A stretch of 64,000 bases of DNA. Source: Nostoc sp. PCC 7524 (lineage in GTDB: Bacteria; Cyanobacteriota; Cyanobacteriia; Cyanobacteriales; Nostocaceae). This document shows positions 16,529 to 27,932 of this stretch, in pieces. Where the stretch lies: positions 5,616,001-5,680,000 of the forward strand of contig NC_019684.1 of the NCBI RefSeq assembly GCF_000316645.1, in the 5' to 3' direction. Under the pieces are notes generated by a model that did not search any database, was not told the DNA's origin, and saw only the letters and a list, made by a program, of their open reading frames with translations. Both the position numbers and the translations under genes were made by a program. Within the stretch, counting starts at the first letter, position 1, and every line of letters starts with the position of its first letter.

Positions 16529-17218
16529 CTACCCTTTTGCTTCTTTGCTGGGTTGACGACGAAATATTAACATTGTGACTACACCTAGTAAGAAACCGCC
16601 TACTCCGGATGCAATCCCGATAGTCTTTCCTAATCCTTGGGCTGCACTCAAAACAGGATTATCTAAGAGATTAGAAGAGAAATGCAACGATTGAATTGTC
16701 CATTTATCTTGGAGTTTTTGCAACACTGCTGTCCAACGCATCGCCATATCGGCGGCTTTGCCATCTTTAAAAGAGAAAGTAGAGATTGCTTCTCCCGATG
16801 AAACTACTGTCTCTGGAGATAGAAACGTTCTCACAGTTTCGCCTGGGAGATTCATTTTGATATTTTGAATCGAACTAGAAAATTGCTGATTCCAATACTT
16901 TTCAAATTCAGGTACTTTGTGAAAAACTTGGTTGTCAACTGTGGTAATCGTAAAGCTGGGGTGTAAATATGGTTGAATTTTGGAAAAATTGCGGTTGTTA
17001 ATGGCTTCTAGGGCTACTTCTCGTGTTTTAAGAATTGAATTTATCTCTTGTTGGTTATCTGCCAAAGCAGCTTGGGGTAAACACCAAATTGCCAGCACTA
17101 GCAGGACACTCCAAAGTAGCTGAGTGCATCTGTATCCGTTTGCCCATCTCTGTTGCATCATGTAAAAACCTCTACTTTGAGTTACACTTATGGGTGATTT
17201 TTTTACGTTAGCCAACAT
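16529..17218 (-). CDS. secreted/membrane NTF2-like (DUF4440-type) protein
   Basis: Longest frame 229 residues, but a start at M20 or M21 (base 17161 or 17158) gives a standard signal peptide ending at about ALA-DNQQ. Residues 55-170 look like an NTF2/ketosteroid-isomerase-type domain (INSILKTREVALEAINNRNF ... MRWTAVLQKLQDKWTIQSLH). A single C-terminal membrane helix (GFLLGVVTMLIF) is followed by a basic tail. The protein would be anchored in the membrane with the domain outside. It precedes a glycosyltransferase in the same operon and may assist polysaccharide export or binding; this is inference. Confidence 0.7.
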   Translation of the reverse strand: MLANVKKSPISVTQSRGFYMMQQRWANGYRCTQLLWSVLLVLAIWCLPQAALADNQQEINSILKTREVALEAINNRNFSKIQPYLHPSFTITTVDNQVFHKVPEFEKYWNQQFSSSIQNIKMNLPGETVRTFLSPETVVSSGEAISTFSFKDGKAADMAMRWTAVLQKLQDKWTIQSLHFSSNLLDNPVLSAAQGLGKTIGIASGVGGFLLGVVTMLIFRRQPSKEAKG

Positions 17219-17527
17219 GATGGATTTTAAACTGTTATCTCGTCAAGCAAGTATTAAGTTCTGTCAAATTTAGGAGAAAAACGGGACTTACGTATTATGT
17301 ACCTATCTGTCATTACGATCAAAACTGTAGTGTAGGGAAGTAATCCCAAATTATTAAATACAATTTCTTACTTCATAAGTCTATTTTAGATGCTTACCAA
17401 AAGACAGATTTTGGGGAATTATAAAATATTTTTTCTTCCTAATTAGGTAGTAATTAAGAATTTACCTTGAGTTTTTTATTTCTGGCGATTGTTAGAATGG
17501 TATAAGGCTAATGCAAGAAATAAAGTT
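17219..17527. other. intergenic region between divergent units
   Basis: AT-rich, about 300 bases, containing the promoters of the minus-strand operon (17218) and of the small + strand gene (17528). No repeat, RNA gene or convincing hairpin was seen. Confidence 0.5.
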
Positions 17528-17791
17528 ATGGTGACGAACAAATTTGAACATACATTAGCTGCGATTGAGTTAAATGCAGCTAGAAAGTTGAACTGGGATT
17601 ATGAGAAATTCAAAAACTGTTTCAATTTTACAGTAAATCAGGAGGCGATTGAGATATCACCCAATAAGAATACACTCAAAGAATCTGATTTACAAACTTT
17701 GAAACAAGCCTTGTTAGACTATGGTTTTCAATACAAAAAAACCGTAAATGATTCCATATTAGTGTTTGAGCAAGATGTTGAATTAAGATAG
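17528..17791 (+). CDS. small hypothetical protein
   Basis: From ATG at 17528 the protein has 87 residues (MVTNKFEHTLAAIELNAARK...); a TTG at 17489 would add 13 residues but has no better ribosome site. It appears as a compact alpha/beta protein with no membrane segment or cysteine motif. It is not recognised. Codon use and composition are like its neighbours. No operon partner: the next gene is on the other strand. Confidence 0.55.
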   Translation: MVTNKFEHTLAAIELNAARKLNWDYEKFKNCFNFTVNQEAIEISPNKNTLKESDLQTLKQALLDYGFQYKKTVNDSILVFEQDVELR

Positions 17792-17946
17792 ATTCAACAA
17801 CAAAGGCATAAAGGGGGAAAGCTAGCCTTTTTGATGGGTGAAAAGAATTGCTGCAAGTGCGATCGCACTCCCGGCAATCAAGCCATCTATCTTAGAACTC
17901 TCTCAATATGGGATGGACTGCTGGCTCCATCCCATATTAAAATTGC

Positions 17947-19338
17947 TTAACTCCGCGCAATCCCTTCTTCGCGGGCTGCTTGTTGCACCGCCGCAGCGAC
18001 AGCAGTGACGACACGCCCATCAAACACAGAAGGAATAATGTGTTCTCGATTTAACTCTGAGGGGCTGACTAAAGCCGCGATCGCATGGGCTGCTTGTAGA
18101 TACATCGTGGTAGTGATTGTTTGCGCCCGACAATCTAAAGCCCCCCGGAACACCCCAGGAAAGGCTAAAACGTTATTAATTTGGTTGGGGTAGTCACTGC
18201 GTCCAGTAGCAATCACAGCCACATCTTTAGTAACTAATTCCGGCTGGATTTCTGGAATGGGGTTAGCCATTGCAAACACAATCGGATCTTTTGCCATAGA
18301 TTTCACCATCTCCGGTGTTAACACTCCTGGCGCACTCACCCCAATAAACACATCTGCACCTTGAACTGCACCGGCTAGAGTACCTTGAGCTTTGACAGCA
18401 AATTCTTGCTTTTCTTCATTTAAGTCGGTGCGAGTAGTCGAGATAATTCCTTTAGAATCGCACATCCAGATTTTTTCGGCTCCAGCCTTCCGCAACAGAC
18501 GAGCGATCGCTACCCCAGCCGCACCAGCACCGTTAATGACAATGCGGATGTCTGCAATGGATTTTTGGATCAATTTCAGAGCGTTAAATAATGCTGCTAA
18601 GGTAACAATTGCTGTACCATGTTGGTCATCATGAAACACAGGGATGTCTAATTCCTGACGCAATCGCTGTTCAATTTCAAAACAACGGGGAGCCGCAATA
18701 TCCTCTAAATTTACACCCCCAAACACCGGGGCAATATTTTTAACGGCTTGGATAATCTCATCTGTATTTTGGGTGTTCAAGCAAATAGGAAAGGCATCAA
18801 TACCCGCAAATTCCTTGAACAGCATGGCTTTACCTTCCATCACTGGTAAAGCTGCATGGGGGCCGAGATTACCCAAACCTAAAACTGCACTACCATCGGT
18901 GACAATAGCTACCGTATTTTGTTTGATAGTTAAATTATAAACCTCTGCGGGGTCTTGAGCGATCGCTGTACACACCCGTCCTACTCCCGGAGTATAAGCC
19001 ATGGCCAAATCAGACACACTTTTGAGAGGAATACGGCTAGCAATGCTAATTTTGCCACCCCGATGTAAATTAAAGGTGCGATCATACACACTTATCACCT
19101 GAATATCAGGAATAGCCTTAACAGCTTGCACAATAGTTTCAGCGTGTTCAGTGCTAGCAGCATCAACATTCAGGTCACGAATTGAAACGTGACGAGTTTG
19201 CTCAATTAAATCGATTGTACCGATATTCCCGCCGGTAGTAGCAATAGCTTGAGCGATCGCCGCCAACATCCCCACCCGATTAGGAATCTGCAACCGCAGC
19301 GTCACACTGAAACTAGAATTAGGAGTTAGATTTGTCAT
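17947..19338 (-). CDS. NAD(P)-dependent malic enzyme with N-terminal ACT domain
   Basis: A 463-residue protein: an ACT-type regulatory domain at residues 10-85 (LRLQIPNRVGMLAAIAQAIA), then the malic enzyme catalytic domain (YTPGVGRVC, DGSAVLGLGNLG, FHDDQHGTAIV) and a Rossmann NAD(P) domain (INGAGAAGVAIARLL). It decarboxylates malate to pyruvate. The ACT domain suggests allosteric control by a small molecule, possibly an amino acid. The arrangement is common in cyanobacterial malic enzymes. Monocistronic by context. Confidence 0.93.
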   Translation of the reverse strand: MTNLTPNSSFSVTLRLQIPNRVGMLAAIAQAIATTGGNIGTIDLIEQTRHVSIRDLNVDAASTEHAETIVQAVKAIPDIQVISVYDRTFNLHRGGKISIASRIPLKSVSDLAMAYTPGVGRVCTAIAQDPAEVYNLTIKQNTVAIVTDGSAVLGLGNLGPHAALPVMEGKAMLFKEFAGIDAFPICLNTQNTDEIIQAVKNIAPVFGGVNLEDIAAPRCFEIEQRLRQELDIPVFHDDQHGTAIVTLAALFNALKLIQKSIADIRIVINGAGAAGVAIARLLRKAGAEKIWMCDSKGIISTTRTDLNEEKQEFAVKAQGTLAGAVQGADVFIGVSAPGVLTPEMVKSMAKDPIVFAMANPIPEIQPELVTKDVAVIATGRSDYPNQINNVLAFPGVFRGALDCRAQTITTTMYLQAAHAIAALVSPSELNREHIIPSVFDGRVVTAVAAAVQQAAREEGIARS

Positions 19339-19413
19339 TGTGATTAGAGATTTGAAATCTTAGATTGTATATTGAATTCCTAAGTAAAAATCGAGACGAA
19401 ACCTAAAATCTCA

Positions 19414-19446
19414 AAAAAACGCCCTCCAAATCAGAGAGCGTTTTTA
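19414..19446 (-). terminator. hairpin with T-runs, probable psbA terminator
   Basis: Stem AAAACGC...GCGTTTT with further pairing inside (one mismatch), followed by T-runs on both strands (seven on the minus strand). On the minus strand it lies downstream of psbA, but about 145 bases of repeat-like sequence (19460-19580) separate it from the stop codon. Confidence 0.65.
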
Positions 19447-19590
19447 ATTTACAACAATTCCTAACAACTTCTCCGCGCGACTCTGCGCTTACCTCCCTTC
19501 TCTACGAGAGGCTACGCCAACGGGTTCACCAGTCGTCTACGGAGGGAAACCCTCCTACAACGCTGGTTCACCGCGCCCCTCTGCGTTTAT

Positions 19591-20649
19591 TTAACCCAAA
19601 GGTACAACCTCACCGCCAGCCAAATCTAGTGGGAAATTGTGAGCATTCCGCTCGTGCATCACCTCTATACCCAAATTGGCACGGTTCAGCACATCAGCCC
19701 ATGTATTAATCACACGTCCATGAGCATCTAGTATCGAATGGTTAAAGTTAAACCCATTCAAGTTAAACGCCATCGTACTAATCCCCAAAGCCGTCAACCA
19801 AATCCCCACAACAGGCCAAGCTGCCAAGAAAAAGTGCAAAGAACGAGAGTTGTTAAAACTAGCATATTGCCAAATTAACCGCCCAAAATAACCGTGAGCC
19901 GCCACAATGCTATAAGTTTCCTGTTCTTGCCCAAACTTATAACCGTAGTTGACAGACTCAACTTCTGTTGTCTCCCGCACCAGCGAAGAAGACACCAAAG
20001 AACCGTGCATGGCAGAGAACAACGCCCCACCGAACACCCCCGCCACACCAAACATATGGAATGGGTGCATGAGAATGTTATGCTCGGCTTGGAAGACAAA
20101 CATGAAATTAAAAGTGCCGCTAATCCCCAAAGGCATACCGTCCGAAAAACTACCTTGACCGATGGGGTAAATTAAGAACACAGAAGTTGCAGCAGCTACA
20201 GGTGCAGAATAAGCCACGCAAATCCAAGGACGCATCCCCAGACGGTAGCTTAACTCCCATTGTCTACCCAACCAGCAAAAGATACCAATGAGGAAATGCA
20301 AAATAATCAATTGATAAGGGCCGCCGTTGTATAGCCATTCATCCATTGATGCCGCTTCCCAAATGGGGTAAAAGTGCAAACCAATGGCATTGGATGTGGG
20401 TACAACAGCACCAGTAATGATGTTATTGCCGTACAACAAAGAACCAGAAACAGGTTCCCGAATCCCGTCAATATCGACGGGTGGCGCAGTAATAAAGGCA
20501 ATTACAAAACAGATGGTAGCTGTTAACAATGTGGGAATCATCAACACCCCAAACCAGCCAATATATAGCCGATTGTCGGTGCTAGTAATCCATTGACAGA
20601 AACGATCCCAAAAGCTACCGCTTTCCCTTCTTTCTGAAATTGAGGTCAT
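19591..20649 (-). CDS. psbA: photosystem II D1 protein (divergent copy)
   Basis: A 352-residue D1 reaction-centre protein of the thylakoid membrane. All functional residues keep canonical numbering: YZ Y161, H190, P680 ligand H198, iron ligands H215 and H272, QB-site S264, and Mn-cluster ligands D170, E189, H332, E333, H337, D342 and A344. Residue 130 is Gln, as in low-light D1 forms; G80, F158 and T286 argue against the microaerobic D1' type. It is unusual in W126 and W260, where common D1 has Tyr and Phe, and in a short C-terminal extension (8 residues after A344 rather than about 16). It is not a rogue or ChlF-type protein, because no Mn ligand is lost. Confidence 0.96.
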   Translation of the reverse strand: MTSISERRESGSFWDRFCQWITSTDNRLYIGWFGVLMIPTLLTATICFVIAFITAPPVDIDGIREPVSGSLLYGNNIITGAVVPTSNAIGLHFYPIWEAASMDEWLYNGGPYQLIILHFLIGIFCWLGRQWELSYRLGMRPWICVAYSAPVAAATSVFLIYPIGQGSFSDGMPLGISGTFNFMFVFQAEHNILMHPFHMFGVAGVFGGALFSAMHGSLVSSSLVRETTEVESVNYGYKFGQEQETYSIVAAHGYFGRLIWQYASFNNSRSLHFFLAAWPVVGIWLTALGISTMAFNLNGFNFNHSILDAHGRVINTWADVLNRANLGIEVMHERNAHNFPLDLAGGEVVPLG

Positions 20650-21221
20650 GGCTATGGTATTGATAAAGTGCGAACAACAATCCTTCTCAACTTGAAAAAC
20701 TTGAGAAATCAGATGTTTTTAAAGACTTTCTCCAAATACCTTCTCCCCTATCACCGGGATTCTGCTCACTTGCCTCACACTCAAAATCTTGCTAATTAAT
20801 TTCCCCAGGGAGATGGTAAAATCATGGGGAATTTTCCCGGCTCTATAAGTCCGGTTTTACATTAATTATTTATCTTTTTCCATAAACTTAGATTAAGTTT
20901 GACTAACCAGTCGTAATAATAACCTGTTGCTGACTTAATTTTCTCTCTGTGCCTTTGTGTCTCTGCTGACTTTTCACGGTATCTAGAAAACCCCTCTCCA
21001 TAGAGCGAAGCTCTTCTCGTAGAGTACCTCTCCCCTGCAAGGAGAGAGGCTTTGATTGCTCCCCCTTCCCTGGTAGGGAAGGGGGCTGGGGGGTTAGGTT
21101 TGGCGTTGACTTTTCCACATGACGTAAAAAGTCAGGTGTCTCTATGGTTAAAAAATTTTCACCTCAGAGACACAAAATTAACTGTAAAATCTCACACCGT
21201 TAAACCTTGCTGTTTAATATC
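20650..21221. other. psbA upstream region and repeats
   Basis: The first 200 bases upstream of psbA should hold its light-responsive promoter; no unambiguous -35/-10 pair was fixed by eye. From about 20990 to 21115 the sequence is made of Nostoc interspersed repeats, including a copy (21058-21101) of the repeat at 4311-4353. A 71-codon frame across it is repeat-derived and not a gene. Confidence 0.6.
21058..21101 (+). repeat. GGAAGGGGGCTGGGGGGTTAGG repeat copy
   Basis: Second copy of the repeat found in the 3' end of the Rieske gene at 4285-5400, same orientation and nearly identical. Confidence 0.8.
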
Positions 21222-22307
21222 CTAAAAAGCAGAAGCGATCGCTAATTCTGCGTGCTGCACTAATGTATTTTTATCTAACATTTGTACAGCATATTGGGGA
21301 GTGACTGCTAATAACTGATCAATTCTCTCTTTAGCTGCTTCTACCACAGATTCAGCCAACGTACCTTTATTTAAAGATTCCAGGAAATCTTCAGCAATTT
21401 GATAAGTACGCTCAATAGATGATGAATGGATGTTACGCGAGACAATAAATAAATCACAGCCAGCATAAAACGCCCGCGCCACTGTACCGCTTTGAATAAA
21501 CATATCTGAGACAGCTTTCATATCCAAGTCATCAGATACTACTATGCCCTCAAATCCCAATTCTTCCCGCAGAATGTTTTTGAGGATAGCTCTTGATAGG
21601 GTTGCAGGTAAATCAGGGTCGATTTGCGGAAACAAAATATGAGCCGTCATGATGATGGGAATATGTTCCGCAATCAAGGCTTTGAAGGGTATGAGTTCTC
21701 GAATGCGTAAGTCTTCTAAACTGAGATTAAGAATTGGTAACTCAACATGAGAGTCCTTATTAGTATCTCCATGTCCAGGAAAATGCTTGGCGCACCCCAA
21801 AACTCCTGATTCCTTGAGTCCCAGGTAATATTCGATGATAGCTTGAGTAGCCGTTTCCGGCGTGCTACCAAAGGCGCGAGGCCCAATGATGGGATTTTGG
21901 GGATTAGAATAAATATCCGCTACCGGCGACCAAGACAAGTTAATGCCCAAGGACTTTAATTCAATACCCGTAGCTTTTGCTACTTCCCGTGCGTGCGATC
22001 GCAACAGCAAAGCATGAGGAAATCTGGTAATTGGTAGAGGTGTCCGCACCACACGCCCCCCTTCATGATCTAAGGTAAAAAACATGGAAGGGCGTTCAGC
22101 ATATTCTCTGATTTGCTGGCTCAAATGCTGAAAACTTTGCAGCCATACTTCATAGGGGACACCATCCTGAAAATTTTTGGCAAAAAAGATGACTCCAATT
22201 GGTTTGAGTTCATTAAGTGCGCGTTTATCATCATCACTTAACTGAGTACCGGAAATGCCAAGAATCAGATGATGTCCGAAGCGTGCTAGATTCCGTAAGA
22301 CTGGCAT
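21222..22307 (-). CDS. nagZ: beta-N-acetylhexosaminidase, glycoside hydrolase family 3
   Basis: A 361-residue GH3 enzyme. Signature KHFPGHGDTNKDSHVELP (about residues 180-197) with the NagZ-type His/Asp catalytic loop, and nucleophile region VVSDDLDMKAV near residue 255. NagZ removes terminal N-acetylglucosamine from cell-wall muropeptides in the cytoplasm during peptidoglycan recycling. Size fits single-domain NagZ. No signal peptide is seen. It is divergent to crtP and stands alone. Confidence 0.9.
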   Translation of the reverse strand: MPVLRNLARFGHHLILGISGTQLSDDDKRALNELKPIGVIFFAKNFQDGVPYEVWLQSFQHLSQQIREYAERPSMFFTLDHEGGRVVRTPLPITRFPHALLLRSHAREVAKATGIELKSLGINLSWSPVADIYSNPQNPIIGPRAFGSTPETATQAIIEYYLGLKESGVLGCAKHFPGHGDTNKDSHVELPILNLSLEDLRIRELIPFKALIAEHIPIIMTAHILFPQIDPDLPATLSRAILKNILREELGFEGIVVSDDLDMKAVSDMFIQSGTVARAFYAGCDLFIVSRNIHSSSIERTYQIAEDFLESLNKGTLAESVVEAAKERIDQLLAVTPQYAVQMLDKNTLVQHAELAIASAF

Positions 22308-22437
22308 AATACTTTACCTGGGATTGTGTAGCTAACGACTTCAATGATTAACCTACAGAACACAGCCTAAACTTTCAATAGTAGTGAGTGACATCAACTA
22401 AAGGGAGTAGGGAGTAGAGAGGTAGGTAGAACTTTTA

Positions 22438-22475
22438 TCCAGTCCCCAGTCCCCAATCCCCAATCCCCAATCCCT
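22438..22475 (+). repeat. CCCCAAT heptamer tandem repeat
   Basis: About five units of a CCCCAGT/CCCCAAT heptamer upstream of crtP; the same family occurs inverted at 29113-29158 and 31293-31327. Confidence 0.8.
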
Positions 22476-22589
22476 ACGCAGAAGTTTTTTTAGCAAAGCG
22501 ATCGCATAATTACTGCCAAATGTAACGGATTGCAACGTATAATGAGAACGGCAAAACAATTAAGAAATATTGAAGAACAGTAGGTTTAA

Positions 22590-24945
<2,356 letters not shown>

Positions 24946-25118
24946 GGTTTAGTCAATAGTCCACAGTCAATAGTCATTGGGCATTGGGAATTAGGCATTG
25001 GATTTTTCTTCCCCTGCCTCCCCTGCTTCTTAAAAGTTCCGTGTCACCTGTTCCCTGTTTTCAAAATTAACTGTTGACTCTTTAGAAAAAAACTGCTAAC
25101 ATTAATCTTCGTGACCGT

Positions 25119-25210
25119 GGAGAGGTGGCTGAGTGGTCGAAAGCGGCAGATTGCTAATCTGTTGTACGGCAGGCAACTCCGTACCGAGGGTTCGAATCCC
25201 TCCCTCTCCG
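25119..25210 (+). tRNA. tRNA-Ser(GCT)
   Basis: Acceptor stem GGAGAGG (25119-25125) pairs with CCTCTCC (25203-25209), discriminator G at 25210. The anticodon loop TTGCTAA on a GCAGA/TCTGT stem gives anticodon GCT. A long variable arm and the T-loop GGTTCGAATCC are present, as expected for a class II serine tRNA. The CCA end is not encoded. Confidence 0.96.
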
Positions 25211-25398
25211 TTTTTCGACTCCAGAGAATCCAGATTTTCTGAATTGTAAAAAAATATTAATCCTGGCGTAAAATCTTTTACATCTAAAGGTAGATGCTAT
25301 TATTTAACCTTTAGAGTCTTGATAAGATCAAGCTAACCTAAAAATCTAGTTTGTATCTCACTTTCAGGCTCCCACATATTGGAAGAGTGAAAGTAATT

Positions 25399-26718
25399 AT
25401 GCCAAGAATTAGTGCTGCCCTTGCCCTCAGTTTAGCTACTGTAGCAACCGGGTTCTTCATGGCAGCTTGTACAACAACCAACACTACTGAGAATACAGCG
25501 AACAATGCCACCGCCACCCCAGCAACTAACACCACATCTGGCGGTGGTACAGGGTTAAAAATAGGTTCCCTACTGCCAACTACGGGTGATTTAGCATCTA
25601 TTGGACAGCAAATGGCACCAGCCGTTCCTCTGTTGGTGGAAACAGTTAATGCTTGTGGTGGTGTGAATGATCAACCAGTGACTCTAGTATCTGTAGACGA
25701 CCAAACAGACCCCAGAGCGGGTGCAGCCGGGATGACTAAATTAGCAACCATCGATAAAGTTGCTGGTGTCGTTGGTTCTTTTGCTAGCAGTGTTTCTACA
25801 GCTGCTGTTTCCATAGCTGCTCAAAATAAAGTCATGCTGATTTCACCGGGTAGTACCAGTCCCGTCTTTACCGAAAAGGCGCAAAAAGGTGATTTTAAGG
25901 GATTTTGGGCGCGTACAGTTCCCCCCGATAGCTACCAAGGCCCAGCCTTAGCCGAACTTGCTCAGAAAAAAGGTTTCAAACGTGTTTCTACCGTAGTGAT
26001 TAATAATGACTACGGGGTTGGTTTTGAAAAAGCATTTGTGCAAGCCTTTGAAAAATTAGGCGGTACTATAGTTAATAAAAATAATCCTGTACGCTATGAC
26101 CCGAAAGCTACTACTTTTGAAACAGAAGCAACAGCTGCTTTTGCGGGTAAACCAGATGCAGTCTTGGGTGTATTTTATGTAGAAACAGGTAGCCTACTTT
26201 TGAAATCAGCATATCAGCAAGGTCTGTCTCAAGGTGTACAAGTCATGTTGACAGACGGCATGAAATCAGACGAATTCCCAGCTCAAGTCGGTAAAACCAA
26301 TGATGGTAAATATATTGTCTCTGGAGTGATTGGGACAGTACCAGGTTCTGATGGCAAAGCATTAGAAGCTTTTACAAAACTTTGGCAATCTAAAAAAGGT
26401 GGTTCTCCAGGGGAATTTGCTCCCCAAGCTTGGGATGCTACGGCATTGTTAGTCTTAGCAGCACAAGCCGCCAAAGAAAACACAGGTGTTGGTATCGCTA
26501 ATAAAATCCGGGAAGTATCTAATGCACCGGGAGTAGAAGTAACTGATGTCTGTGAAGGTCTGAAGTTACTCAAAGAAGGTAAAGATATTAACTACCAAGG
26601 TGCTAGCGGTAACGTAGATGTCGATGCTAATGGGGATGTTGTCGGTGTTTACGATGTGTGGACAGTACAAGATGATGGCAAGCTGACAGTAATTGACAAA
26701 GTTACTCCTAAGCAGTAA
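25399..26718 (+). CDS. ABC transporter solute-binding lipoprotein, amino-acid type
   Basis: Start chosen at ATG 25399 (an upstream TTG at 25351 lacks a signal sequence fit). The 439-residue product begins with a lipoprotein signal, lipobox FFMAAC with the modified Cys at residue 24, then an Asn/Thr-rich linker and a type I periplasmic-binding fold (LKIGSLLPTTGDLASIGQQM). This family (Leu/Ile/Val- and urea-binding proteins) delivers ligands to an ABC permease. No permease or ATPase gene is next to it, so it may serve a transporter encoded elsewhere. The ligand is unknown. Confidence 0.9.
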   Translation: MPRISAALALSLATVATGFFMAACTTTNTTENTANNATATPATNTTSGGGTGLKIGSLLPTTGDLASIGQQMAPAVPLLVETVNACGGVNDQPVTLVSVDDQTDPRAGAAGMTKLATIDKVAGVVGSFASSVSTAAVSIAAQNKVMLISPGSTSPVFTEKAQKGDFKGFWARTVPPDSYQGPALAELAQKKGFKRVSTVVINNDYGVGFEKAFVQAFEKLGGTIVNKNNPVRYDPKATTFETEATAAFAGKPDAVLGVFYVETGSLLLKSAYQQGLSQGVQVMLTDGMKSDEFPAQVGKTNDGKYIVSGVIGTVPGSDGKALEAFTKLWQSKKGGSPGEFAPQAWDATALLVLAAQAAKENTGVGIANKIREVSNAPGVEVTDVCEGLKLLKEGKDINYQGASGNVDVDANGDVVGVYDVWTVQDDGKLTVIDKVTPKQ

Positions 26719-26771
26719 TTAAAAGTGCTGAGTAATGAGTAATGAGTGGGTATCTCACTTATTACTTAGTC

Positions 26772-26802
26772 TGTAGGGTGCGTCAATCTGACGCACCCTA
26801 CA
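26772..26802. repeat. perfect inverted repeat TGTAGGGTGCGTCA
   Basis: Fourteen-bp perfect arms (26772-26785 and 26789-26802) around ATC, placed after the solute-binding protein gene, where it could also act as a transcript-end hairpin. A related copy with a wider spacing is at 29802-29865. Confidence 0.8.
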
Positions 26803-26828
26803 AATTTGTGATATGTGGTTCAAATTAA

Positions 26829-27686
26829 TTAGAAACCAGAGAAATTGTAGCCAACACCTAATAATAAGCCCACATCAGTTTGATCAAAAAATCCGGCATT
26901 GATAGCAGCTGTGGCGGTAAATCGCGAGTTTAGGGGGAAATCAAGACCACCGGATACTAAAAAAGCGGTTTTGGAGTCATCGCCAGTTTTGATAGCTGCA
27001 CCAACCCCTACATAAGGTGCGATCGCTAGGGGTTCATCAAATGGATCTACCTGTCTAAACCGAAAATCGTAGGTGACAGGAATCAGAATAGTCGTGTTAT
27101 CCCCAAATACAGCCGAAGGTCTGATAGAAATTGCGTTAGTGAGTCCAATCTTGCTGACAGCTGCAAAATTACCATCACCCAAAGATGATTCACCCCCGTC
27201 TATACCAATGTTACCTGCAACACCAATGTAGCTTCTGCCACCACGGGTAGCCCTACCCACATTAATATCTGATTGTGCCACTCTGGTATCAGTTGCTTGA
27301 GCAGCAGGCTGTGTAGACGCTGGAACAGCTTGTGTAGACTCTGGAGAAAAAAGAATTGCGGATGAAGTCGCTACTGTTCCTGGGATGGGTGTAACTGTGC
27401 GGCTAGTAGTATCTTGGATAGCAGCACTAGGAAACTGCTGTATTGCAATTACATCATCAGAGGCAGAGTTGGGAGTTGTTTCACTGGCAAAAGAGAAGTT
27501 TTGGTGTTCAGTCTCTAGTTCAGCACTCAATGATTCTGAAGACACTGCATTGCTAGCAACTTCAACTGGAGGTAGTGTTTGAGCATTAGCAGGTAAGCCA
27601 GTACCCACAACCGCCACAGTCGCTAAACTGGATAACCAAGAAAAACCTTGACGAACAAAAATAGTATTCACATTCACTCCTAACAA
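26829..27686 (-). CDS. secreted outer-membrane beta-barrel-like protein
   Basis: A 285-residue protein with a signal peptide ending at about ANA-QTLPP (residue 35). Residues 40-150 are a low-complexity Ser/Thr/Ala/Gln region. The C-terminal 140 residues have alternating hydrophobic strands (YIGVAGNIGIDGG, IAPYVGVGAAIKTG) and end in Phe, as in outer-membrane barrels of the OmpA/PagP-size class. No named family is recognised. M8 or later could also start it, but the signal peptide fits either way. Convergent with the solute-binding protein gene. Confidence 0.7.
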   Translation of the reverse strand: MLGVNVNTIFVRQGFSWLSSLATVAVVGTGLPANAQTLPPVEVASNAVSSESLSAELETEHQNFSFASETTPNSASDDVIAIQQFPSAAIQDTTSRTVTPIPGTVATSSAILFSPESTQAVPASTQPAAQATDTRVAQSDINVGRATRGGRSYIGVAGNIGIDGGESSLGDGNFAAVSKIGLTNAISIRPSAVFGDNTTILIPVTYDFRFRQVDPFDEPLAIAPYVGVGAAIKTGDDSKTAFLVSGGLDFPLNSRFTATAAINAGFFDQTDVGLLLGVGYNFSGF

Positions 27687-27932
27687 AATGTTGCCACAGT
27701 AGATAATTTCTTTATTGGTGGATTAATTCCAGAAATTTTGACTTTTTGGGGCAGTATCCACACTTTAGCATCATAAAATCCCTTATTACATCCTTAAACG
27801 GACGGAAAAAGAAGAGATGAGATCAGCAAAAATGAACAGATAAATTATCCTGATTTTGACGGAGGAGTAGGTTTGGGCGTACCCCTAATTTTTTTTGTAG
27901 ATTTAAAATTGGTGATCATTCCAAAATAACTG

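Noticed and set aside
20307-20501. Second gene inside psbA (several overlapping frames)
   Set aside because: Shadow frames of a highly conserved gene with biased codons.
19591-20649. Rogue or ChlF-type (far-red) psbA
   Set aside because: All Mn-cluster ligands, YZ and H190 are present, so it should be a working D1.
20903-21118. 71-codon minus-strand frame
   Set aside because: Translates the interspersed repeat shared with 4311-4353; no independent support.
26283-26573. 96-codon minus-strand frame within the solute-binding protein gene
   Set aside because: Lies wholly inside a clear lipoprotein gene; no start context or motif.
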